Shown: one piece after another, positions 1 to 8,250 of the stretch | How positions within the stretch are numbered: position 1 is the stretch's first letter | Layout of the letters: each line of letters opens with the position of its first letter | Notes under the pieces: generated by a model | Databases searched by the model: none | What the model was told of the DNA's origin: nothing | Seen by the model: the letters and a program-made list of their open reading frames with translations, nothing else | Source of the DNA: Paenibacillus sp. | GTDB lineage: Bacteria > Bacillota > Bacilli > Paenibacillales > YIM-B00363 | Assembly (NCBI RefSeq): GCF_035645195.1 | Contig: NZ_DASQNA010000030.1 | Span: 248,001-312,000, forward strand | Reading direction: 5' to 3' | DNA: 64,000 bases | Position numbers and translations under genes: made by a program

Positions 1-2
1 GT

Positions 3-1145
3 TCGTTCACGTCGCTCGATTCGTTCCCGCTCATGGCGATTCCGTTCTTCGTCCTCGCCGGGACGATCATGGAATTCGGCGGCATCAGCAGAAGGCTGGT
101 CGCCTTCGCGAACGCGCTGACGGGCCATTTCTCCGGCGGTCTCGCGATCGTGACGGTCGTCACGTCGATGTTCTTCGCGGCCATCTCCGGTTCGAGTGCG
201 GCGACGACGGCGGCGCTCGGCAGCATCTTGATCCCGGCGATGATCTCGCGCGGCTACCACCGTAACTTCGCGGGCTCCGTCCAATCGGTGTCCGGGGAGC
301 TCGGCGTCATCATTCCTCCGAGCATTCCGCTCATCCTGTACGGCGTCGCGACGGAAACGTCGATCGGCGATTTGTTCATGGCGGGCTTGATTCCGGGCCT
401 CTTGATCGGCCTGTCGCTCATCGCCACCGTCTTCGTCATCGCGAAGAAGCGCAGCTACGCCAAGGAAAACAAAAAGTCCGGCGCGGAGCTGTGGAAGGCG
501 TTCAAAGAAGCGTTCTTCGCGCTGCTCATGCCGATCATCATTCTCGGCGGCATCTACGGCGGCGTGTTTACGCCGACGGAAGCGGCGGGCGTCGCGGTCG
601 CGTACTCCTTCTTGGTCGGGGTGTTCGCTTACCGCGAAATCAAGCTGAAGCATATCTACGAAATTTTGCGATTGTCGTCGATCACGACGGCCATCATCAT
701 GTTCATTTTGGCGAGCGCGGGCTTGTTCGGCTGGATCCTGATGCGGGAAGGCATTCCGCAGCTCGTTGCTCAGTTCTTTATCAACATTTCGGATAACCCG
801 ATCGTCTTCTTGCTCCTCATCAACTTGTTCCTGCTCGTCGTGGGCATGTTTATGGAGACGAACGCGTCCATTATCATCTTGGCTCCGCTTCTCGTGCCGG
901 TCGCGGTACAGCTCGGCGTCGATCCGGTTCATTTCGGCATCATCATGATCGTCAACTTGGCGCTCGGCATGTGTACGCCGCCGCTCGGCATCAACCTGTT
1001 CATCTCCGCCCAAATCGCCAAGATTCGGCTGGAAGACATTACGAAAGGCATGATACCGTTCTATATCGTGTTGATCGCGGTGTTGATGTTGATCACCTTC
1101 GTGCCGCAAATCACGATGGCGATTCCGAACTGGCTGTCCAAATAA
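3..1145 (+). CDS. dctM: TRAP transporter large permease DctM, 5'-truncated
   Basis: This is the C-terminal part (about 380 residues) of the large membrane subunit of a TRAP (tripartite ATP-independent periplasmic) transporter, which imports organic or sugar acids using an ion gradient. The reading frame is open from base 3, before the first ATG at 33, and the residues ahead of that ATG (LDSFPLMAIPFFVLAG) match the usual DctM N-terminal region, so the start lies outside the window. The protein is strongly hydrophobic throughout. It has the glycine/serine-rich segment AISGSSAATTAALG and a second repeat containing NLALGMCTPPLGINLF, both typical of DctM. The class II aldolase follows 18 bp downstream and is likely co-transcribed. 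The substrate cannot be told, because DctP and DctQ are not in the window. Confidence 0.93.
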   Translation, partial: SFTSLDSFPLMAIPFFVLAGTIMEFGGISRRLVAFANALTGHFSGGLAIVTVVTSMFFAAISGSSAATTAALGSILIPAMISRGYHRNFAGSVQSVSGELGVIIPPSIPLILYGVATETSIGDLFMAGLIPGLLIGLSLIATVFVIAKKRSYAKENKKSGAELWKAFKEAFFALLMPIIILGGIYGGVFTPTEAAGVAVAYSFLVGVFAYREIKLKHIYEILRLSSITTAIIMFILASAGLFGWILMREGIPQLVAQFFINISDNPIVFLLLINLFLLVVGMFMETNASIIILAPLLVPVAVQLGVDPVHFGIIMIVNLALGMCTPPLGINLFISAQIAKIRLEDITKGMIPFYIVLIAVLMLITFVPQITMAIPNWLSK

Positions 1146-1163
1146 TCGGGAGGGATGAAGGCA

Positions 1164-1826
1164 ATGACGAAAGCGGATGCGGTGCGCAAGGAACTGCAGC
1201 ATACCGGGAAATATATGATGCAGTACGGCCTTGCCTGGGGCAACGCAGGCAACATCAGCGCGCGGACGGAAGGGGACCGCTACATGATTACGGCGAGCGG
1301 CACCTTCCTCGGCGAGCTGGCCGACGACGATTTGATCGAGTGCGATTTGGCGGGCGGCGTATACGGGGCTGCAGGGAAGAAGCCGTCGAAGGAGACGCCG
1401 ATGCACAGAGCCGTGTACGACAATCGTCCGGAAATCGGCGCCGTCCTGCACGCCTCGCCGTTCTACAGCACGCTGGTCGCCTGCTCGGATATCGAGCTGC
1501 CGTCGAACTGGTTCGTCGAGACGATGTACTACCTCGAACGCGTCGAACGGGTGCCTTATTACCACCCAGGCACGGAGGCGCTCGGCGAAGGCGTGCGGGA
1601 GAAGGCGAAGAAAGCGAACATTCTGCTGCTCGAAAATCACGGCGTGCTCGTGTACGACACGACGATTCGCGAGGCGCGCATGGCGCTCCAGACGCTGGAG
1701 ATGGCTTGCCGCATGCTGGTCGAGTCGAAGGCGTCGGGCATCGGCATTCGTCCGATCGCCCGCGACGTCGAGCGAGGCTTCCTCGAAGGCGCCGGATACA
1801 AGCCTCGCCGGGAATGGCCGGAATAA
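1164..1826 (+). CDS. Class II aldolase/adducin family protein
   Basis: Zinc-dependent class II aldolase or epimerase of the FucA/AraD/RhaD superfamily, about 220 residues, which is the usual size. Visible signatures are the N-terminal GNISAR phosphate-binding segment, the metal-ligand histidines in VLHASPF, the YYHPGTEALG stretch and a third histidine in LENHGVLV. The family cleaves or epimerises sugar-phosphates or related hydroxy-acids. Sitting directly behind a TRAP permease, it probably acts on the imported sugar acid or its phosphate. A GGGAGGG ribosome binding site (1148-1154) touches the ATG at 1155, so the in-frame ATG at 1164, nine bases away, is the better start. The exact substrate is unknown. 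A strong terminator follows. Confidence 0.88.
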   Translation: MTKADAVRKELQHTGKYMMQYGLAWGNAGNISARTEGDRYMITASGTFLGELADDDLIECDLAGGVYGAAGKKPSKETPMHRAVYDNRPEIGAVLHASPFYSTLVACSDIELPSNWFVETMYYLERVERVPYYHPGTEALGEGVREKAKKANILLLENHGVLVYDTTIREARMALQTLEMACRMLVESKASGIGIRPIARDVERGFLEGAGYKPRREWPE

Positions 1827-1845
1827 TCGAATAGCATAAGCGGCC

Positions 1846-1896
1846 AACGGCGGCGAAACGGCTCGATTCCGAGCAGTCTTCGCCGTCGTTTTTTTG
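1846..1896 (+). terminator. Rho-independent terminator after the TRAP/aldolase genes
   Basis: A 12-bp stem, AACGGCGGCGAA (1846-1857) with TTCGCCGTCGTT (1879-1890), is followed by a run of seven T ending at 1895. It separates the TRAP/aldolase unit from htpG. Confidence 0.85.
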
Positions 1897-1949
1897 CGTT
1901 CGCGCGGTCGGTTCGGCTGGGCGGCCTCGGAGGTTGGGCGTTCGCGCAG

Positions 1950-1978
1950 TTGACACCGAAAAAAAGGGTGTGTTATAT
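1950..1978 (+). promoter_or_regulatory. Sigma-A promoter of htpG
   Basis: TTGACA (1950-1955) and TTATAT (1973-1978) are separated by 17 bp. Transcription should start near 1985, placing the CIRCE operator directly in the early transcribed region. Confidence 0.85.
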
Positions 1979-1989
1979 AGAAAATAGAT

Positions 1990-2016
1990 TTAGCACTCGG
2001 GAGGATTGAGTGCTAA
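1990..2016 (+). promoter_or_regulatory. CIRCE operator (HrcA binding site)
   Basis: The sequence is a perfect match to the CIRCE consensus: TTAGCACTC (1990-1998), nine bases, GAGTGCTAA (2008-2016). CIRCE is bound by the heat-shock repressor HrcA. It usually precedes groESL and the hrcA-dnaK operon. Here it lies between the promoter and the htpG start codon, 44 bp upstream of the ATG. Confidence 0.97.
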
Positions 2017-2059
2017 GATGAGTGAGTAGACGCAACACCATGCGGGAGGAAACCGAACT

Positions 2060-3943
2060 ATGGCCAAGAAGCAGTTCAAGGCGGAGTCGAAGCGGCTGCT
2101 GGAGATGATGATCAACTCCATCTATACGCAGAAAGAAATTTTCCTGCGGGAGCTTATCTCGAACGCCAGCGACGCCATCGACAAAATTTATTACAAAGCG
2201 CTGACCGACGACAACCTGACGTTCAACCGAGACGACTACTACATCAAAATCACGCCGGACAAGTCGAACCGAACGCTGACGATTGCCGACACCGGCATCG
2301 GGATGACGAAGGAGGAGCTTGAAACGCACCTCGGCGTCATCGCGAAGAGCGGCTCGCTCGCCTTCAAGCAAGAAAACGAAATCAAAGACGGCCACAACAT
2401 TATCGGCCAATTCGGCGTAGGCTTCTACTCGGCGTTCATGGTCGCGGATGTCGTGACGGTAATCAGCCGTGCGCTCGGCAGCGACGAGGCGTACAAGTGG
2501 GAGTCGCGCGGCGCGGACGGCTACACGATCGAACCGGCGGAGAAGGCGACGGTCGGCACCGACATCATTTTGAAAATCAAAGGAAACACGGAAGACGAAA
2601 ACTACGACGAATACCTCGAGACGTACCGTTTGCAGGCGATCGTCAAAAAATATTCCGACTTCATCCGCTACCCGATCAAGATGGACGTCAAGCGGAGCAA
2701 GAAGAAGGAAGGCACGGAGAACGAGTACGAGGACGTCATCGAAGAGCAGACCGTCAACAGCATGGTGCCGATTTGGCGCAAAAACAAAAACGAGCTGACG
2801 AACGAAGATTACGAGAACTTCTATTTCGAGAAGCGGTACGGGTTCGATAAGCCGATCAAGCATCTGCATATCAGCGCGGACGGGGCCGTGGTGTACAACG
2901 CCATTTTGTTCATCCCGGGGCAAACGCCGTTCGATTATTACACGAAGGAATACGAGAAGGGGCTGGAGCTGTACTCCAACGGCGTCCTGATCATGAACAA
3001 GTGCCCCGACCTGCTCCCGGATTACTTCAGCTTCGTGAAGGGCATGGTCGATTCGGAGGATTTGTCGCTGAACATTTCCCGCGAAATGCTGCAGCACGAC
3101 CGTCAGCTGAAGCTGATCGCGAAAAATATCAAAAACAAAATCAAAAGCGCGCTGCTGAGCCTCCTGAAGGACGAACGCGAGAAGTACGAAGAGTTCTACA
3201 AATCGTTCGGCCGCCAGCTGAAGTTCGGGGTGTACAGCGATTTCGGCGCCAACAAAGAAGATCTTCAGGATTTGATCCTGTTCTACTCCTCCAAGGAGAA
3301 GAAGCTTGCAACGCTCGACGAGTACGTCTCCCGCATGCCGGAAGGGCAGAAGTATATCTACTACGCGACCGGCGATTCGATCGACCGGATCGACAAGCTG
3401 CCGCAAACCGAGCTCGTCGCCGAGAAGGGCTACGAAATTTTGTACTTCGTCGAAGATATCGACGAATTCGCGATCAAGATGCTGTCGAAGTACAAAGATA
3501 AGGAGTTCAAATCGGTATCGAGCGGCGATCTCGGCCTGGAAGATGCAAAGACGGACGAAGCGGACGACGCGGAAACCGGCGAAACGAAGGAGCTGTTCGA
3601 GTACATGCAGAGCCTCCTGACCGACAAGGTCAAGAAGGTGAAGGCGTCCAAGCGGCTCCGCACGCATCCGGTCTGCCTCTCGACGGAAGGCGAAATCACG
3701 ATCGAGATGGAGAAGGTGCTGAACGCGATGCCGGGCGGCGGGCAAAACGTGAAGGCGGAGAAAGTGCTCGAAATCAACACGAACCATCCCGTGTTTCAGT
3801 CGCTGAAAGCCGCGCACGCTAGCGACAAAGAAAAGCTGAACTTGTACACGAACTTGCTGTACAACCAAGCGCTGCTAATCGAAGGCCTGCCGGTGGAAGA
3901 TCCGGTGGCGTTCACGAACGACATTTGCAAAGTGATGATGTAA
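2060..3943 (+). CDS. htpG: Hsp90-family molecular chaperone HtpG
   Basis: Bacterial Hsp90, 627 residues, the normal length. The N-terminal GHKL ATPase domain shows the [12 protein letters not shown] helix, the DTGIGMT ATP-binding motif and the [13 protein letters not shown] lid segment. The middle domain includes LNISREMLQ with its catalytic-loop arginine. The C-terminal dimerisation part ends in a long helix (HPVFQSLKA). It is a cytosolic ATP-driven chaperone that helps refold and remodel client proteins under stress. The start ATG has a CGGGAGGA site about ten bases upstream. The gene is monocistronic, with its own promoter, CIRCE and terminator. In Bacillus subtilis htpG is not an HrcA target, so the CIRCE control here is a departure from that model. 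Confidence 0.98.
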   Translation: MAKKQFKAESKRLLEMMINSIYTQKEIFLRELISNASDAIDKIYYKALTDDNLTFNRDDYYIKITPDKSNRTLTIADTGIGMTKEELETHLGVIAKSGSLAFKQENEIKDGHNIIGQFGVGFYSAFMVADVVTVISRALGSDEAYKWESRGADGYTIEPAEKATVGTDIILKIKGNTEDENYDEYLETYRLQAIVKKYSDFIRYPIKMDVKRSKKKEGTENEYEDVIEEQTVNSMVPIWRKNKNELTNEDYENFYFEKRYGFDKPIKHLHISADGAVVYNAILFIPGQTPFDYYTKEYEKGLELYSNGVLIMNKCPDLLPDYFSFVKGMVDSEDLSLNISREMLQHDRQLKLIAKNIKNKIKSALLSLLKDEREKYEEFYKSFGRQLKFGVYSDFGANKEDLQDLILFYSSKEKKLATLDEYVSRMPEGQKYIYYATGDSIDRIDKLPQTELVAEKGYEILYFVEDIDEFAIKMLSKYKDKEFKSVSSGDLGLEDAKTDEADDAETGETKELFEYMQSLLTDKVKKVKASKRLRTHPVCLSTEGEITIEMEKVLNAMPGGGQNVKAEKVLEINTNHPVFQSLKAAHASDKEKLNLYTNLLYNQALLIEGLPVEDPVAFTNDICKVMM

Positions 3944-3944
3944 C

Positions 3945-3985
3945 CGCGAACCCCGTTCCGGCTTGCGAGCCGAGCGGGGTTTTCG
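3945..3985 (+). terminator. Terminator after htpG
   Basis: GC-rich inverted repeat: CGCGAACCCCG (from 3945) pairs with CGGGGTTTTCGCG (3974-3986), with a T-run inside the 3' arm. It begins one base past the htpG stop codon. Confidence 0.7.
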
Positions 3986-4001
3986 CGTCTATATGATATT
4001 T

Positions 4002-4058
4002 GTCATCCCCGCGTACTGACGTTTATGACTAATCGGCCCGTCGTGCATTTTCTATAAT
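4002..4058 (+). promoter_or_regulatory. Probable DesR-activated promoter of des
   Basis: A perfect -10 TATAAT lies at 4053-4058, but the -35 position (4030-4035, TAATCG) is poor, as expected of an activator-dependent promoter. Immediately upstream is an inverted pair, GTCAT (4002-4006) and ATGAC (4025-4029). By analogy with B. subtilis, phosphorylated DesR would bind next to the -35 region on cooling. The binding-site assignment is inference. Confidence 0.55.
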
Positions 4059-4136
4059 GAAATTAGGAAAACTGCACGTGTGAAGGGCGCGACATGGGGC
4101 GCGTCCGTGCATTACGGAATAAAGGGGATGTTGGTC

Positions 4137-5168
4137 ATGTCGCAAAACAAAGCGGCGCAGCTCAAGAAAGAAGTGGCACCTTACGAAAGAACCGATGTCC
4201 GGAAAAGCGTCATCCAACTCGTGAACACGATTGTGCCGTTGCTCGTCTTCTGGTACCTCGCGTATGCGAGTCTGGCCGTATCGTATTGGCTAACGCTCGC
4301 GTTCGCCTTCGTCGCGGCGGGATTCGTGATCAGGACGTTCATCATTTTTCACGATTGCTGCCACGGTTCGTTCTTTAAGAATCGTCTTGCGAACGATATC
4401 GTCGGTACGCTGACGGGCATCTTGACCGTCGTGCCCTACCGGCAATGGAAGCACTCGCATTCCGTTCACCACGCGACGAGCGGCAATTTGGATAAGCGCG
4501 GCGTCGGCGACATTTGGGTCATGACGGTGAAAGAATATATGGAGGCGTCGCCTTGGCGCCGGCTCCAATATCGGCTTTACCGCAACCCGCTCGTCATGTT
4601 CGGCATCGGCCCGACATTCACGTTCTTGATCGAGTATCGGTTCAACCGCCGCGGCGCGCGTTGGCCGGAGCGGCTCAATACGTACCTCACGAACGCGAGC
4701 ATCGCCGCGCTGTATGCCGTTCTATGCTGGGCGATCGGATGGGAGGCGTTCCTGCTCGTGCAGGGGCCGATCTTCCTCGTGTCGGGTCTGATCGGCGTGT
4801 GGCTCTTCTACGTGCAGCATCAATTCGAAGACTCGTACTTCGAGCCGGAGCACGAATGGAGCTACGTGAAGGCGGCGGTCGAAGGAAGCTCTTACTATAA
4901 GCTGCCGAAGCCGTTACAATGGATTACAGGGAACATCGGGTTTCACCATGTGCATCATTTGGCGCCGAAGGTGCCGAACTATTTGCTCGAGGAAGCGCAT
5001 CGCTCGACTCCGCCGCTGCAGCAAGCGACGACGATCGATTTGCGCGGCAGTCTCCAGTCGCTGAAATTCCGGCTGTGGGACGAAGATCAGAAAAAGTTCA
5101 TCAGCTTCGGAGATCTTCGCCGCGAGCGTCGCGCACAGCGGAACCGCCCGAGCTTCCAAGGAGAGTAA
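4137..5168 (+). CDS. des: Acyl-lipid fatty acid desaturase
   Basis: Membrane di-iron desaturase that introduces a cis double bond into phospholipid acyl chains, restoring membrane fluidity in the cold. All three histidine boxes are present: HDCCH (residues 72-76), HSHSVHH (106-112) and a C-terminal HHVHH near residue 275. Hydrophobic segments lie around residues 30-70 and 190-230. The AAAGGGG site (4121-4127) is directly against an ATG at 4128 but nine bases before the ATG at 4137, so the 343-residue form starting MSQNKAAQ is preferred; a longer GTG start at 4080 also exists. DesK and DesR homologues follow directly, the same gene order as B. subtilis des-desK-desR, which supports a cold-shock role. 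Confidence 0.95.
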   Translation: MSQNKAAQLKKEVAPYERTDVRKSVIQLVNTIVPLLVFWYLAYASLAVSYWLTLAFAFVAAGFVIRTFIIFHDCCHGSFFKNRLANDIVGTLTGILTVVPYRQWKHSHSVHHATSGNLDKRGVGDIWVMTVKEYMEASPWRRLQYRLYRNPLVMFGIGPTFTFLIEYRFNRRGARWPERLNTYLTNASIAALYAVLCWAIGWEAFLLVQGPIFLVSGLIGVWLFYVQHQFEDSYFEPEHEWSYVKAAVEGSSYYKLPKPLQWITGNIGFHHVHHLAPKVPNYLLEEAHRSTPPLQQATTIDLRGSLQSLKFRLWDEDQKKFISFGDLRRERRAQRNRPSFQGE

Positions 5169-5201
5169 TCGGCTGTAACCAACGGAAGGGAGGATGGACG
5201 G

Positions 5202-6338
5202 ATGACGAAATGGAGCCAGTTTTTCCATAAAAACACGGGGCTCAGCCCGTACGTATGGGTCGTCTTCTACATCCTGCCCTTCTATTTTATATTCAGATCG
5301 TCTTCGACGTACGAGATCGTCTCGGGCATCGGGATGATTTTGCTTTTTTTCGCCTGCTACGTGTTGTCGTATGTTTCGAAGAAAGGCTGGCTCGTATTTT
5401 TCTGGACGAGCGTGCAAATCGCGATCTCCATCGCGATGACGGTGCTGTTCGGATATGTGTATTTCGCGCTGTTTCTTGCGTTTTTTATCGGTCATATTCA
5501 AAATCGCGGAGTATTCATCACGCTGTATACGATCCATTTGATCAGCACGATCGTGACGGTGAACGTCGGTTTCGCGATGCAGGGGTCCGTCATGCTGTCG
5601 CAGCTGCCGTTCATTCTCGTCTGCTTGATCGGCGTCGTTCTGCTCCCGGTGAGCACGTATAACAAAAACCGGCAAGATAAGCTGCAGGGGCAGCTCGAGG
5701 ACGCGAATAAGCGCATCTCCGAGCTGGTGAAGCTCGAGGAGCGGCAGCGCATCGCCCGCGACCTGCACGATACGCTCGGACAGAAGCTCAGCTTGATCGG
5801 GCTGAAAACCGACCTCGCGGGCAAGCTGCTCGCGATCGATCCGGCGCAAGCGAAGGTCGAGCTGGCCGACATTCGGCGGACGGCCCGCAGCGCGCTGAAG
5901 GAAGTGCGGGAGATGGTGACGCGCATGCGGGGGACGCGCCTCGAAGACGAAATGTTCCGGGTACGGCAAATGCTGAAAGCCGCCGGCATCGAGCTGCGCC
6001 TCGAGGGCGACCCGCAGCTCTCGGACACGACGCCGATGAGCGAGAACGTGCTCAGCATGTGCTTGAAGGAAGCCGTCACGAACGTCGTCCGGCACAGCCG
6101 GGCGACGGCGTGCACGATCCGCATCGACAAGGCGGACGCCGACCTCGTCCTGCGGGTGTCCGACGACGGCGTCGGTCTGCCGGCGAAGCCGGTGCGAGGC
6201 CACGGGCTGATTGGGATGCGCGAGCGGCTCGAATTCGTGAACGGGAGCATGGAGCTCTCTTCTTCGGACGGAGGCACGACGGTCGTCATCCGCGTGCCGA
6301 ACGCCGCCAAACAACCGCAGGAGGTGACCTCTTCATGA
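5202..6338 (+). CDS. desK: Membrane thermosensor histidine kinase DesK
   Basis: 378 residues. The N-terminal 155 residues hold about five membrane segments. They are followed by a coiled-coil-like linker and a HisKA_3 dimerisation domain with the phosphoacceptor histidine at about residue 189 in RIARDLHDTLGQKLSLIGLK. The ATPase domain at the C-terminus carries NVVRHSRA and DDGVGLP. The sequence around the histidine is very close to B. subtilis DesK, a kinase that senses membrane thickness and order. It phosphorylates DesR in the cold and acts as a phosphatase when warm. It starts 33 bp after des with an AAGGGAGG site, and its stop overlaps the desR start by four bases (ATGA), so the pair is translationally coupled. 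Confidence 0.94.
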   Translation: MTKWSQFFHKNTGLSPYVWVVFYILPFYFIFRSSSTYEIVSGIGMILLFFACYVLSYVSKKGWLVFFWTSVQIAISIAMTVLFGYVYFALFLAFFIGHIQNRGVFITLYTIHLISTIVTVNVGFAMQGSVMLSQLPFILVCLIGVVLLPVSTYNKNRQDKLQGQLEDANKRISELVKLEERQRIARDLHDTLGQKLSLIGLKTDLAGKLLAIDPAQAKVELADIRRTARSALKEVREMVTRMRGTRLEDEMFRVRQMLKAAGIELRLEGDPQLSDTTPMSENVLSMCLKEAVTNVVRHSRATACTIRIDKADADLVLRVSDDGVGLPAKPVRGHGLIGMRERLEFVNGSMELSSSDGGTTVVIRVPNAAKQPQEVTSS

Positions 6339-6931
6339 TTCGAATCGTCATCGCGGAAGATCAGCGCATGCTGCTCGGAGCGCTCTCGTCGCTGCTCGAT
6401 CTCGAGCCGGACATGGAGGTCGTCGGCCGGGCGGACAACGGAGAAGAGGCCGTTCGGCTCGTGAAAGAGCTGCGCCCGGACGTATGCGTGATGGATATCG
6501 AGATGCCGGCGAAGAGCGGGCTCGAAGCGGCTGAGGAGCTGAAAGGCAGCGGCTGCAAAATTCTGATGCTGACGACGTTCGCGCGCTCCGGTTACTTTGA
6601 ACGGGCGCTGAAGGCGGGCGTTCATGGCTATATGCTCAAGGACAGCCCGAGCGAGGAGCTCGCCGAATCGATTCGAAGCGTGATGGCGGGGCGGCGCATT
6701 TACGCGCCGGAGCTTGTGGACGACGCCGGGGAAGAAAATCCGCTCACGGAGCGGGAAACCGAAGTGCTCGAGCTGATGGCCGACGGCAAGAACACGAAGG
6801 AGATCGCCAGCCAGCTATATTTGACGACCGGGACGGTCCGCAACTACATCTCGGTCATCCTCGATAAGCTCGGCGTCGGCAACCGGATCGAAGCGATCAT
6901 GCGGTTTAAGGAGAAGGGCTGGTTTAAGTAA
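6335..6931 (+). CDS. desR: Response regulator DesR (NarL/LuxR type)
   Basis: 198 residues. The receiver domain starts MIRIVIAEDQRMLLGAL and has the phosphorylated aspartate at residue 54 (VMDIEMP), a threonine in LTTFAR and lysine in LKDSPSEE. A LuxR-type helix-turn-helix follows (LTERETEVLELMADGKNTKEIA). The match to B. subtilis DesR continues to the last residues (KEKGWFK). It is the transcription activator of des. An upstream in-frame start at 6059 exists, but the strong AGGAGGT site (6319-6325) and the ATGA overlap with desK fix the start at 6335. Confidence 0.95.
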   Translation: MIRIVIAEDQRMLLGALSSLLDLEPDMEVVGRADNGEEAVRLVKELRPDVCVMDIEMPAKSGLEAAEELKGSGCKILMLTTFARSGYFERALKAGVHGYMLKDSPSEELAESIRSVMAGRRIYAPELVDDAGEENPLTERETEVLELMADGKNTKEIASQLYLTTGTVRNYISVILDKLGVGNRIEAIMRFKEKGWFK

Positions 6932-6932
6932 G

Positions 6933-6953
6933 CGGCATGTTCCCCACATGCCG
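6933..6953 (+). other. Short perfect hairpin after desR
   Basis: CGGCATGT (6933-6940), five-base loop, ACATGCCG (6946-6953), beginning one base after the desR stop. There is no T-run, so it may be an mRNA 3' stabilising hairpin or a weak terminator. Confidence 0.5.
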
Positions 6954-6990
6954 ACAGTCAGAATCGTTATACGTTCGTTCAATTCTGCCC

Positions 6991-6999
6991 TGCTATACT
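6991..6999 (+). promoter_or_regulatory. Extended -10 promoter for the oxidoreductase at 7034
   Basis: TGC-TATACT gives an extended -10 element (TG at 6991-6992, TATACT 6994-6999). No good -35 is visible at the usual distance. Confidence 0.45.
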
Positions 7000-7033
7000 T
7001 TCCTTATCTTCGCGGAAAGGCGGACGGAAGCCA

Positions 7034-8080
7034 ATGAACGAATTGCGGATCGGGGTCATCGGGCTCGGGGGCATAGCCCGCAGCCATATTCGGGGGATTC
7101 TGGAAGGGCGGTATATGCGGCTAGCCGCCGTTTGCGACGCGGTTGCCGGCAACCGGGAAGAAGTGGGAGCGCAGTACGGCATCCCCACGTCCCTGCGGTT
7201 CGAAGATTACCGGCAGCTGATCGCATGCCCGGAGGTCGATGCGGTCGTCATCGCGCTGCCGAACCACTTGCATTACGAAGCGGCGAAAACCGCCATCCTT
7301 CATCGGAAACCGTTCTTACTGGAAAAACCGGTCGCTTTGAACGCGGGACAAGCGAAAGAGCTGCTGGAGCTTCAGCGGGCGCGCCAAGTCCCGAATATGG
7401 TCGCTTTTTCGTACCGGTATAAATCGGCGGTGCGCTACGCGAAGCATTTGATCGCCGAAGGCCGGCTCGGGAACATCCGCCATGTGTACGGCCGATATCT
7501 TCAAAGCTGGGGCCTCAAGGATTACCCGCTCGTTTGGCGTCTATCTAAGGCGCAATCGGGGAGCGGCGCGTTAGGCGACTTAGGCTCCCACCTGCTGGAC
7601 TTGACCCGGTATTTGGTCGGAGACATCACGGAAGTCGCCGCGGCCGCCGGCACGATCCGCAAGCGGCGCAAGCGGCTCGACGGCGACGAATGGGGCGAAG
7701 TCGACGTGGACGACTACTGTCACCTCCTCGCGGCGATCGACGGGGAGATTTCCGGCTCGTTCGAAATCAGCCGCTTCGCCCACGGGCGCGGGAATTACCA
7801 ACGCTTCGAAATTTACGGCGAGGAAGGCGCGCTCATCTACGAATTGGAAGCGGAGGATACGCTGTCCGTTTGCTTAGGCCCCGTTTACGGAGAGGCGAGG
7901 ACGTTCCAGCGCATTCCGATCCCCGACGCGTTCAAGGCGCACCAGATGCGGAGCTTCCGCGATATTGCGCTCGGCGCGTCCGACCCAGATTCGGCCACGC
8001 TGGAGGACGGGTACATCAATCAATTGTGGCTCGACAACATCCAGCGATCGTTCGAAGAACGAACATGGGTGAGAGGATGA
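7034..8080 (+). CDS. Gfo/Idh/MocA family oxidoreductase
   Basis: 348 residues. The N-terminal Rossmann domain has the glycine motif GVIGLGGIARSHIRG. The EKP motif (LLEKPVALNAGQAKELLEL) with the conserved lysine lies near residue 97. The C-terminal alpha/beta domain has a substrate histidine in the GDLGSHLLDL segment. The family oxidises or reduces sugar, inositol or related ring substrates with NAD(P). It has its own promoter element and a strong terminator, so it appears monocistronic; the substrate cannot be read from the sequence. The start has GGAAAGGCGG upstream. A second, less similar family member ends the operon at 24030. Confidence 0.9.
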   Translation: MNELRIGVIGLGGIARSHIRGILEGRYMRLAAVCDAVAGNREEVGAQYGIPTSLRFEDYRQLIACPEVDAVVIALPNHLHYEAAKTAILHRKPFLLEKPVALNAGQAKELLELQRARQVPNMVAFSYRYKSAVRYAKHLIAEGRLGNIRHVYGRYLQSWGLKDYPLVWRLSKAQSGSGALGDLGSHLLDLTRYLVGDITEVAAAAGTIRKRRKRLDGDEWGEVDVDDYCHLLAAIDGEISGSFEISRFAHGRGNYQRFEIYGEEGALIYELEAEDTLSVCLGPVYGEARTFQRIPIPDAFKAHQMRSFRDIALGASDPDSATLEDGYINQLWLDNIQRSFEERTWVRG

Positions 8081-8090
8081 GGCTGCTTCA

Positions 8091-8118
8091 GCCCCCGACG
8101 GTTCGCGTCGGGGGCTTT
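8091..8118 (+). terminator. Rho-independent terminator
   Basis: Perfect 10-bp stem GCCCCCGACG (8091-8100) / CGTCGGGGGC (8106-8115) with a five-base loop, then TTTT. Confidence 0.9.
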
Positions 8119-8183
8119 TCGCGCGCGTCGCGTGATTTATCAAATTTTTCATATCCAGCCGGTCATGATTCTTATATGGGGCC

Positions 8184-8204
8184 GTTCGCCGGGCGAACTA
8201 TACT
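8184..8204 (+). promoter_or_regulatory. -10 element with adjacent inverted repeat
   Basis: A perfect inverted repeat, GTTCGCC (8184-8190), G, GGCGAAC (8192-8198), sits directly against a -10 hexamer TATACT (8199-8204) and covers the spacer region. It could be the operator of an unknown repressor of the downstream dehydrogenase operon. No clear -35 is seen. Confidence 0.45.
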
Positions 8205-8250
8205 CTTCTTAGTCGAAAGGGCTTTCATGTTACGGAAGGGGGAGGACGAG

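Noticed and set aside
1973-3868. 631-residue minus-strand frame opposite htpG
   Set aside because: Full-length htpG with intact motifs is on the plus strand; the antisense frame is a composition artefact.
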